From NCBI GenBank assembly GCA_030601485.1, contig JAUVTO010000105.1, positions 1-6,406 on the forward strand: DNA of 6,406 nucleotides, read 5' to 3'. The stretch comes from Desulfobacterales bacterium (lineage in GTDB: Bacteria; Desulfobacterota; Desulfobacteria; Desulfobacterales; UBA11574). Under the pieces are notes generated by a model. It searched no databases. It saw only the letters and a list, made by a program, of their open reading frames with translations, and was not told the DNA's origin. This document shows positions 1 to 5,122 of the stretch, piece after piece. How positions within the stretch are numbered: position 1 is the stretch's first letter; every line of letters starts with the position of its first letter. The position numbers and the translations under genes are program-made.

Positions 1-232
1 CTGCCGTGCAGGTGTAGCAGTGATCCGCTGTAGCAATGTGGCTGCCCGGTTCGGGAGGACCGGACATTTCAGAAACATGGACTTTTCGTCCTCCCATGAA
101 AAGGCCCCTGGCAAGATTAACATCGCAATCGTAAAGAAATCCGTCCCAGGAAACAGAGACCATGGTGCGGCACATCACGCCTTCAACAGCGCAGGGGTTG
201 AGGCCGGACGAGCGCTTGGCCATATTTTTTTC
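1..232 (-). CDS. arsS: ArsS C-terminal domain, in frame after the amber codon; cut by window edge
   Basis: Seventy-seven sense codons continue in the arsS frame from the amber codon to the window edge. They carry the conserved C-terminal landmarks of the family: LNPCAVEGVMCRTMVSVSWD, then GFLYDCDVN, and finally ADHCYTCTA, the start of the Cys-rich tail that would continue as a GAGSSCGG-like end outside the window. These Cys residues are presumed to bind an auxiliary cluster or the arsenic substrate. Good conservation and the absence of further stops argue that this segment is, or was until recently, translated. If translation restarts, the likely initiation codon is ATG at 221-223. Some ArsS proteins are selenoproteins with a UGA-encoded residue near this tail; that position, if present, lies outside the window. 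Confidence 0.8.
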
Positions 233-234
233 CT
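231..234 (-). promoter_or_regulatory. Possible ribosome binding site overlapping the arsS amber codon
   Basis: The minus-strand AGGA overlaps the amber codon (TAGGA) and lies 7 nt before an in-frame ATG (221-223). This is a workable stop-and-restart arrangement that would yield a separate ArsS C-terminal polypeptide. The motif is short, and the intervening A-run could be chance. Confidence 0.35.
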
Positions 235-235
235 A
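233..235 (-). other. arsS: In-frame TAG codon inside arsS
   Basis: The minus strand reads TCG GGC AAT TAG GAA AAA AAT ATG, giving SGN-stop-EKNM. From GN to the LNPCAVEG motif there are 11 codons including the TAG, the spacing I recall for intact ArsS proteins between GN and FNPAA. The TAG thus replaces one residue, often an aromatic or aliphatic one such as Tyr or Leu, and no indel is present. The other four visible genes stop with TAA (two) or TGA (two), never TAG. Confidence 0.85.
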
Positions 236-976
236 ATTGCCCGATTTTCTGAGCCACCGGAGATATCTTCCCAAAGGCACATTGGCAAAATTAAAGAGAT
301 TGTTGAAAACAATACCCCATTTTTCCTTCAGCACTTGGCGAAACCTCTTTTCCGTTTCAACCTGCGCAGGCGGAAGAAATGCCCCGGTGGGGTTAGACAC
401 CAGATTGAGTATTAGGCCGGACCCCTTGTGTCCATACCCGATGGCATTCAGCTTTTTCAGTGCATGGATGCTGACTTTAAAGATACCGTCACCTCGCTGT
501 GAATCTGTCTGAAGCTCGTTTAAAGAAGGAAAAGAGGCGACAATGATTACGCGATAAGATTTTAACAGCTCAAACAAATGGTCTCTTTTCCCGTCGTTCA
601 AGGCCGACAGGTTTGAGCGCAGCATAAGCCGTAAGGCCAAAGGAGACATTTCTTGTATCAGCCTGCTGATATGGGGATTCAGTTCAGGCGCTCCACCGGT
701 GATATCTATGGTTTTAAATTGGCTTCGCCGGGCATAGGAAACAACTTGGTTTACGATTTCCGGTCCCATATTTTCTTTACGGGCCGGGCCTGCATTCAAA
801 TGGCAGTGACGGCATGTCTGGTTGCATAGCAAACCCACATTCACCTGTAATGTATGGGTTCGCGCCCGGTTTAATTTAAGGCCGTGACCGGAGAGGGTCA
901 GGCTGAACGGGGCAACACCAACCGTATCTTCCGATGAGACCGTATCCTTTTTATATAATGTTTGCTCGGCAATCAT
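233..976 (-). CDS. arsS: ArsS, arsenosugar biosynthesis radical SAM protein: main part up to an in-frame amber codon
   Basis: Radical SAM enzyme of arsenosugar biosynthesis, thought to join the SAM-derived 5'-deoxyadenosyl group to dimethylated arsenic after ArsM methylation. The 247 residues before the TAG carry the [4Fe-4S] motif CNQTCRHC (Cys52, Cys56, Cys59 by count from the chosen Met), preceded by the family's VGLL stretch and followed by HLNAGP, then the SAM-contacting DITGGAPE and a TIM-barrel core. The segment FNNLFNFANVPLGRYLRWL near its end begins the family's C-terminal domain, so the protein is clearly incomplete here; ArsS proteins are usually around 320-340 residues. The same frame continues after the TAG (see 1-232). 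The start ATG (974-976) has only a weak GGGG (984-987) upstream; coupling to the CMD-family gene is plausible. Possible states: recoded amber, split gene, or nonsense-inactivated pseudogene. Confidence 0.88.
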   Translation of the reverse strand: MIAEQTLYKKDTVSSEDTVGVAPFSLTLSGHGLKLNRARTHTLQVNVGLLCNQTCRHCHLNAGPARKENMGPEIVNQVVSYARRSQFKTIDITGGAPELNPHISRLIQEMSPLALRLMLRSNLSALNDGKRDHLFELLKSYRVIIVASFPSLNELQTDSQRGDGIFKVSIHALKKLNAIGYGHKGSGLILNLVSNPTGAFLPPAQVETEKRFRQVLKEKWGIVFNNLFNFANVPLGRYLRWLRKSGN

Positions 977-1004
977 TTTTTTACCCCGAATGTTGTTTTA
1001 AATT

Positions 1005-1018
1005 GAAAACCTGGTCCT
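1005..1018 (-). repeat. Leader motif shared with the MerA-like gene (copy 2)
   Basis: The plus-strand sequence GAAAACCTGGTCCT lies in the 71-nt gap between the CMD-family gene and arsS, 29 nt upstream of the arsS start codon. It matches the copy at 3211-3225 apart from one A. The adjoining 1019-1044 (CTCCGGGCCGTAGGCTGGGACAGG region) looks like a shortened version of the hairpin sequence at 3231-3273. Confidence 0.45.
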
Positions 1019-1047
1019 CCCTCCGGGCCGTAGGCTGGGACAGGATT

Positions 1048-1380
1048 TTACATGGATAACTTTTCAGTAATGTTGCGCATCTGAATGCCATGAATCAGCG
1101 AAGCACCGCCGCGAATGGCCGTTACCACATGGATTGCTTCTGTCATTTCCGCCGGATTGGAACCCTTTTCGAGACAGGCCTGTGTATAGGCGTCAATACA
1201 GTAGGGACACTGGACGGCATGGGCAACAGCCAGGGCAATGAGGGCCTTTTCTCTTTCGGTAAGCTCACCTTGGGCGAACACGGCGCCGTAATACTCAAAA
1301 AACTTTTTCGCTAATTCGGGCACTTCTTTTCCGATCTCTTTAAATTTCAGTAGATCTTCGGGATTGTAGTATGTTTCCAT
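1048..1380 (-). CDS. Arsenosugar biosynthesis-associated peroxidase-like protein (carboxymuconolactone decarboxylase/AhpD family)
   Basis: 110-residue all-helical protein of the carboxymuconolactone decarboxylase/AhpD superfamily, closest to the small subfamily that travels with ArsS and ArsM. The core REKALIALAVAHAVQCPYC (43-61) carries the redox pair Cys58-x-x-Cys61, with an extra Cys69. The His four residues after the second Cys in AhpD (CxxCxxxH) is Tyr65 here, so classical AhpD chemistry is not assured. The C-terminal part IRGGASLIHGIQM is typical of this subfamily. The start is supported by AGGAAAG (1389-1395), 8 nt before ATG; stop is TAA. arsS follows after 71 nt, so the two probably form an operon. 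The likely role is thiol-linked reduction or handling of arsenic intermediates; this is inferred from neighbourhood only, and the biochemical function is not established as far as I know. Confidence 0.9.
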   Translation of the reverse strand: METYYNPEDLLKFKEIGKEVPELAKKFFEYYGAVFAQGELTEREKALIALAVAHAVQCPYCIDAYTQACLEKGSNPAEMTEAIHVVTAIRGGASLIHGIQMRNITEKLSM

Positions 1381-1717
1381 TTTTGTTTCTTTCCTAACGC
1401 TTTAATTTAGTTGCTTAGTATTTATTTTTGTGTTTTTTATGGCGAACCTTTTTTCTTCCCGCCACAAAGGCACCAAGACACTAAGAAAGAATAACAAAAT
1501 AAAATCCTTTGTGTCTTTGTGACTTGGTGGCAAATATTCTTTTAAAAAATATATTCTTCTTTACTCTTGATGAACTCGTAAAAAGTCCTATTTAGACGGT
1601 TTCGTAAAAAATTCAAATTCAAGGCGTGCAATTTTTGTAATCATGAGGCGTACTTATCGTACGTTGAATGATTACGAAATGCAGCACAACGCAGAAGTTG
1701 GAATTTTTACGAGACCG
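1381..1717. other. 337-nt intergenic region with two inverted-repeat elements
   Basis: No gene is visible; the short frames at 1643-1909 and 1668-1862 on the plus strand are antisense to the MerA-like gene and its flanking repeat. The region holds a 125-nt palindromic element at the MerA-like stop codon (1595-1719), an inverted repeat at 1461-1531, and an A/T-rich stretch (about 1381-1440) directly upstream of the CMD-family gene. A promoter for the arsenosugar genes may lie in that A/T-rich stretch, but I could not pick a convincing -35/-10 pair. Confidence 0.6.
1461..1531. repeat. Imperfect inverted repeat, 25-nt arms
   Basis: The left arm 1461-1485 (beginning GCCACAAAGGCACCAAGACA) and right arm 1507-1531 (ending TTGTGACTTGGTGGC) are inverted copies matching at 21 of 25 positions, with a 21-nt A-rich spacer. 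The sequence resembles 'CTTTGTGTCTTTGTG'-type dispersed intergenic repeats seen in many anaerobe genomes; that comparison is from memory. It lies in the leader region upstream of the CMD-family gene. Confidence 0.6.
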
Positions 1718-1719
1718 TC
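1595..1719. repeat. 125-nt MITE-like palindromic element abutting a stop codon
   Basis: The terminal inverted repeats are GACGGTTTCGTAAAAAATTC (1595-1614) and its inverted copy GAATTTTTACGAGACCGTC (1701-1719), differing by one substitution and one A. Nested inside are GTAATCAT (1637-1644) with ATGATTAC (1668-1675), both perfect, and CGTAC (1649-1653) with GTACG (1659-1663) around a 5-nt loop. Almost the whole element can fold as one hairpin, in either strand. There is no room for a transposase. A further CTCGTAAAAAGTC (1575-1587) just outside resembles the terminal repeat, suggesting a second, degraded end. In mRNA it could act as a terminator or a 3'-end stabiliser for the MerA-like transcript. 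Confidence 0.75.
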
Positions 1720-3184
1720 ACTCTTCACAGGTTTCAGGAGTGCAGGCCCTCCCTTTAAGATTGAAAAAAAACTTGAGACTTTTCTTAATCTTATTGGAAA
1801 ATATCTTGGGAGAAAAGTATGTTCCGGCAACCTTTTTATTAATCTCACCGATTGTGGGATAGGGATGCACAGCAGAAGCCAGAGTGGAAAGCTTTACTTT
1901 CCCATTTAACGTTGCCACCCATTCACTGATCAGGTCTCCTGCCCGGGGGCCTAAAATCTGAACACCCACCGGCTTTTCTTTCTCATCCAGGATCATTTTA
2001 ATCTTGCCGATTTTTTCGCCCTCTGCCAGGCTGCGGTCGTTGTCTTTGAATTCCTCTGTCCAGACAGCATAATCGATTCCGGCTGCCTGAGCTGTTTTTT
2101 CATTCATCCCGATGCTTGCCAGTTCGGGATCTGAGTAGGTACACCATGGCAGAAAAGTATAATCGGTTTTCCGGGGAAGATGAAAAATTGCGTTGCTAAT
2201 TACAATGCCCCCTTCGTAGCCGGCTGCATGGGTAAACTGGAAGCCTCCGTTGACATCTCCGGCTGCATAAATGTGTTTGTGATTTGTCCGTAACCTTTTA
2301 TCTACCTTGATGCCTCTTTTATCAAATTTAACACCAATATCTTCGAGCCCCAATTCTTCGACATTGGCGGATCTGCCCATGGCGACAAGGATGGTTTCAG
2401 CTCTCAGACGGATCGTTTTTCCCTCAGCATTTTTTATGACCACTTGTTTTTGGCGGCCCAGATCTTTTGTGGCTTCAATGGAAGAATTTAAGTGGAAGAC
2501 CACACCTTCAGAACGCATGACGTTCATAACCCCATCGGCCATGTCTTTGTCCTCTTTTCCCAGAATCTGTTCGCCACGATCCACAATATAAACCTTTGTT
2601 CCCAGACGGTTAAAGGCCTGTCCCATTTCTGTTCCTATGGGACCGCCGCCTAAAATGATCATAGACTCAGGCAGATGATCAAGGTAAAAGATCTCCTTGT
2701 TGGTGATATAAGGGGTCTTATCCAGACCTTCAATGGGAGGAGCTGCCGGAGAGGAACCTGTTGCAATGACCCAGTACTTGGCTGATAAATCTTTTCCGTT
2801 CAGCTGGATGGTGTGTTCATCTGTAAATTTTGGGTCTCCAAATTCTACTTTGGCTCCAAGATTGCAGAATCTTTCCTCAGAATCATGCTTTTGAATGATG
2901 CTTATCACCGATTTAATTCTTTTTGACACGTGCCCAAAGTCTACCGGAGGCACCTCAACTTGGGGTAGACCGAAGGCTTTGGCATTTTTCATCTGGTGAT
3001 AAACATGAGCCGTTTTGATTAACGTTTTACTGGGGACGCATCCAAAGTGCAGGCAGTCACCGCCAAGCTCCTTTTCTTTTTCAACCAGCAGTGTTTTGGC
3101 TCCCAGTTGGGCAGCACCGGATGTAACGGTTAAGCCGGCAGCGCCCCCACCGATAACGCCAATATCATAATCATAATCAGCCAT
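1718..3184 (-). CDS. MerA-like FAD-dependent pyridine nucleotide-disulphide oxidoreductase
   Basis: 488-residue cytoplasmic flavoprotein of the dihydrolipoamide dehydrogenase/mercuric reductase superfamily. FAD-binding GGGAAG (12-17), redox-active disulphide GGDCLHFGCVPSK (Cys44, Cys49), NAD(P)-binding GGGPIG (179-184), second FAD motif AAGD (307-310), then the dimerisation domain. The catalytic His of true E3 enzymes (HGHPT in the lpdA product) is replaced by Tyr in HPYPT (440-444), as in mercuric reductases, so it should not use dihydrolipoamide in the normal way. It has no N-terminal HMA domain and no vicinal Cys-Cys at the C-terminus. It does end in a spaced pair, Cys481 and Cys486. The start is supported by AGGAG (3191-3195), 6 nt before ATG. 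Such proteins often lie near arsenosugar genes, as here; the substrate is unknown. The TGA stop overlaps the end of a palindromic element. Confidence 0.85.
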   Translation of the reverse strand: MADYDYDIGVIGGGAAGLTVTSGAAQLGAKTLLVEKEKELGGDCLHFGCVPSKTLIKTAHVYHQMKNAKAFGLPQVEVPPVDFGHVSKRIKSVISIIQKHDSEERFCNLGAKVEFGDPKFTDEHTIQLNGKDLSAKYWVIATGSSPAAPPIEGLDKTPYITNKEIFYLDHLPESMIILGGGPIGTEMGQAFNRLGTKVYIVDRGEQILGKEDKDMADGVMNVMRSEGVVFHLNSSIEATKDLGRQKQVVIKNAEGKTIRLRAETILVAMGRSANVEELGLEDIGVKFDKRGIKVDKRLRTNHKHIYAAGDVNGGFQFTHAAGYEGGIVISNAIFHLPRKTDYTFLPWCTYSDPELASIGMNEKTAQAAGIDYAVWTEEFKDNDRSLAEGEKIGKIKMILDEKEKPVGVQILGPRAGDLISEWVATLNGKVKLSTLASAVHPYPTIGEINKKVAGTYFSPKIFSNKIKKSLKFFFNLKGRACTPETCEE

Positions 3185-3210
3185 AATCTACTCCTTTTTT
3201 ATTTTGTCCT

Positions 3211-3225
3211 GAAAAACCTGGTCCT
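3211..3225 (-). repeat. Leader motif shared with the arsS upstream region (copy 1)
   Basis: The plus-strand sequence GAAAAACCTGGTCCT lies 27 nt from the MerA-like start codon. A near-identical copy (one A fewer) lies 29 nt from the arsS start codon at 1005-1018. In both places the flank towards higher coordinates contains CTCCGG and a GCC-GTAGG-GCT-like stretch, so the two look like diverged copies of one small repeat. Confidence 0.5.
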
Positions 3226-3230
3226 TTGGG

Positions 3231-3273
3231 CCTCCGGCTCCGCTTCCAGCCCGTAGGGCTTACAGGCCGGAGG
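3231..3273. repeat. Two-tier GC-rich hairpin upstream of the MerA-like gene
   Basis: The outer stem is CCTCCGGC (3231-3238) with GCCGGAGG (3266-3273), a perfect 8 bp. The inner stem is AGCCC (3248-3252) with GGGCT (3256-3260) around a 3-nt loop. It lies about 47-90 nt upstream of the MerA-like start codon, within what would be its leader. A shortened relative of the same sequence lies upstream of arsS (about 1005-1044), so it looks like a dispersed repeat rather than a gene-specific riboswitch. Confidence 0.5.
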
Positions 3274-3320
3274 GTAAAGCCTATGCCTCGGAGAGCCAGG
3301 TCAGAGATAGATGGCTCTGC

Positions 3321-3355
3321 CTTGGAGTTTTGTGTCTAAAATCACAAATTCCAAG
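3321..3355. repeat. Hairpin with 13-14 nt arms
   Basis: The left arm CTTGGAGTTTTGTG (3321-3334) and right arm CACAAATTCCAAG (3343-3355) are inverted copies with one small mismatch and gap, separated by an 8-nt loop. The right arm overlaps the first heptad unit of the adjacent A/C-rich element, so this may be the outer fold of the same element. Confidence 0.5.
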
Positions 3356-3519
3356 CACCAAATTCCAAATAAATCTCAAACTCCAAATTCCAAATTCCAA
3401 ACCGGTTCAACGCGCAGCGCAGGCGCTTGCGCCGCGTGAGCGATTGTTTTTTTGTTTGGGATTTTGAATTTCGGTCATTGTTATTTGTTTGTTTTTTGGG
3501 ATTTGTTTTTTGGGATTTC
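3343..3519. repeat. MITE-like imperfect palindrome with heptad repeats
   Basis: The left arm is A/C-rich and repeats the unit AAATTCCA (starts at 3346, 3360, 3385 and 3392, the last two spaced exactly 7 nt). The right arm is G/T-rich and contains a perfect 14-nt tandem duplication (3491-3504 and 3505-3518, unit GTTTTTTGGGATTT). Positions 3385-3401 and 3455-3471 are inverted copies matching at 15 of 17 positions. Between the arms sits a GC-rich core with the perfect stem GGCGC-TT-GCGCC (3422-3433). The whole could fold into one long hairpin. No transposase is present; a non-autonomous dispersed repeat is the best guess, and its exact ends are uncertain. Confidence 0.6.
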
Positions 3520-3692
3520 AATATGTCAATGAACTTCCAACAAAGCAAATCCCCTCTGGGGATAACCAAAGCCGGTCCTCTGGGCCAGGATTCTTTACAA
3601 GGATACCAGAGTGTACCGGAATAAGTAAAAGCTCTTTGAAACATCTGTCGTAGTTATCCTCACGTCCTTACATGACAGAATTTGAGACCTTT

Positions 3693-5120
3693 TCAAGACG
3701 CATAAATGGAACAATTACGCACAGCCATGGCCGCTTCCTGAAGAGCCTCGGCAAAAGTGGGATGGCCGTGGACTGTCCGGGCGATGTCTTCGGAACTTGC
3801 ACCGAATTCAATAGCCAGCACACATTCAGCGATCATGTCCGCGGCGCGTGGTCCGATGATATGTACGCCTAAAATTCGATCGGTTTTAGAATGGGCGATG
3901 AGCTTGACAAAACCATCCTGTTCTCCCATGCACCGGGCCCGCCCGGCCCCTGAAAAGGGATAGGTGCCGATACAATAAGGGATATTTCGCTCTTTTACCT
4001 GTTCCTCGGTGAGACCGACACTGGCAACCTCCGGCCAGGTATAGACTACCGCCGGAATGGCATCGTAATTTACCTCACCGGGGAGGCCGGCGATACACTC
4101 GGCAGCGGCGATTCCTTCTGCCGAGGCTTTATGGGCCAGCATAGGTCCCGGTATGAGATCACCGATAGCATGGATGGAAGGAATGTTGGTTCGATATGCT
4201 TCATCCACCAACACATGGCCGGTTCGAGAATCGGTTTCCACGCCGATCTCTTCCAACCCCAAATTTTGCGTCAAGGGCCGTCTGCCAACCGACACCAGGA
4301 GACGATCACAAGTAATCGTATCTTCTTTTCCGTTAGATTCCAATGTCATCCGTACTTTGTTTTTAGAGATTTTGGCGCCGGTAACCCGGGTGTTTAGGTA
4401 AATTTCCAGCCCCTGCTCTTTGAGGATCCGACCCAGGGTTCGGGCCACTTGACCGTCCAGGGTGGCGGCAATTTGAGGCAGCATTTCAACAACGGTTACT
4501 TTTGCGCCCAGGCGAAGCCAGACCGATCCCAGTTCCAAACCGATATACCCCCCTCCCACAATACCCAAGTGCTTGGGAACCCTTTTAAATGAGAGGGCTT
4601 CCGTAGAAGTGACGATATGTTTGCCGTCAAATTCCAGGCCGGGCACCTGAACCGGGGTACTACCGGTGGCAAGGATGATCGACCGGGTTTCAAGGATCTG
4701 TGGTTTTCCATTATTCGAAGAGCCGGAAGGTTTGGATATCTCAACACGGTCAACATCGGCAAGCCGTGCGGTTCCGTGAAACACCCTGATGCTGTTTCCT
4801 TCAAGGAGTTTGCGAACATTATCCGTGAGGTCTTCAACCACCTGTTCTTTGCGTGCCATCATTGCCGGCAGATCCAGACTTAATTTGCCTGTTTTGATCC
4901 CGTGGGAAGCAAAGTGATCTTTGGCCAGGTGAAAATATTCACTGGAGTCCAGCAACGCTTTACTCGGAATGCATCCGATATTCAGACATACCCCGCCTAA
5001 ACGAGCCTCCTTTTCAACACAAGCCACCTTTAAGCCCAGTTGGGTCGCGCGTACGGCCGCCACGTATCCTCCGGGGCCCGTACCGATAACTGTAAGGTCG
5101 TAAATTTCTTTCTGTGTCAT
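3693..5120 (-). CDS. lpdA: Dihydrolipoamide dehydrogenase (E3)
   Basis: FAD flavoprotein that reoxidises dihydrolipoamide on E2 and passes electrons to NAD+. 475 residues, a normal length for the family. Visible signatures: FAD-binding GTGPGG (residues 13-18), redox-active disulphide GGVCLNIGCIPSK (Cys45, Cys50), NAD-binding GGGYIG (189-194), second FAD motif AIGD (318-321), and the C-terminal dimerisation domain with the catalytic HGHPTFAE (His453, Glu458), which marks a true E3. The ATG at 5118-5120 starts 2 nt after the E2 stop, and its Shine-Dalgarno GGAG (5129-5132) lies inside the last E2 codons, so the two genes are probably translationally coupled. This places the E3 firmly with the 2-oxo acid dehydrogenase complex. 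Stop is TGA. A 508-nt non-coding region follows, so this is probably the last gene of its operon. Confidence 0.95.
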   Translation of the reverse strand: MTQKEIYDLTVIGTGPGGYVAAVRATQLGLKVACVEKEARLGGVCLNIGCIPSKALLDSSEYFHLAKDHFASHGIKTGKLSLDLPAMMARKEQVVEDLTDNVRKLLEGNSIRVFHGTARLADVDRVEISKPSGSSNNGKPQILETRSIILATGSTPVQVPGLEFDGKHIVTSTEALSFKRVPKHLGIVGGGYIGLELGSVWLRLGAKVTVVEMLPQIAATLDGQVARTLGRILKEQGLEIYLNTRVTGAKISKNKVRMTLESNGKEDTITCDRLLVSVGRRPLTQNLGLEEIGVETDSRTGHVLVDEAYRTNIPSIHAIGDLIPGPMLAHKASAEGIAAAECIAGLPGEVNYDAIPAVVYTWPEVASVGLTEEQVKERNIPYCIGTYPFSGAGRARCMGEQDGFVKLIAHSKTDRILGVHIIGPRAADMIAECVLAIEFGASSEDIARTVHGHPTFAEALQEAAMAVRNCSIYAS

Positions 5121-5122
5121 AT

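Larger units (their letters stand above)
3185..3692. other. 508-nt intergenic region rich in hairpins and A/C-rich repeats
   Basis: No credible gene is visible. The open frames here (for example 3342-3644 on the minus strand) translate to low-complexity Phe/Glu/Leu/Trp-rich peptides created by the repeat. From lpdA towards the next gene it holds a small hairpin ATCCCC-TCT-GGGGAT (3549-3563), a possible but weak terminator for lpdA because no clear T-run follows it. It then holds the palindromic A/C-rich element (3343-3519), a hairpin (3321-3355), and a two-tier GC-rich hairpin (3231-3273) next to a short leader motif (3211-3225). I could not identify a confident promoter for the MerA-like gene, although one must lie here if that gene is not cotranscribed with lpdA. 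Confidence 0.7.

Noticed and set aside
225..231. Frameshift at the seven-A run just after the arsS amber codon
   Set aside because: The frame before and after the run is the same, and the codon spacing fits an intact protein, so no base is gained or lost; only the TAG itself breaks the gene.
233..235. Selenocysteine as the explanation for the arsS stop
   Set aside because: Selenocysteine is read at UGA, whereas this codon is UAG; moreover the Sec position known in some ArsS proteins is near the C-terminal Cys-rich tail, beyond this window.
20..415. Plus-strand frame opposite arsS
   Set aside because: It is antisense to well-conserved ArsS coding sequence and its product resembles no family I recognise.
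3343..3403. CRISPR array
   Set aside because: The repeat units are only 7-8 nt, irregularly spaced, with no spacers of constant length and no cas genes.
3549..3563. Rho-independent terminator for lpdA
   Set aside because: The 6-bp stem with a 3-nt loop is real, but it lies about 130 nt past the stop codon and lacks a convincing T-run on the minus strand, so I kept it only as a note in the intergenic entry.
3342..3644. Open frame of 100 codons on the minus strand
   Set aside because: It runs through the A/C-rich repeat and translates into low-complexity Phe/Glu/Leu/Trp-rich peptide with no start-site support; it is a by-product of the repeat.
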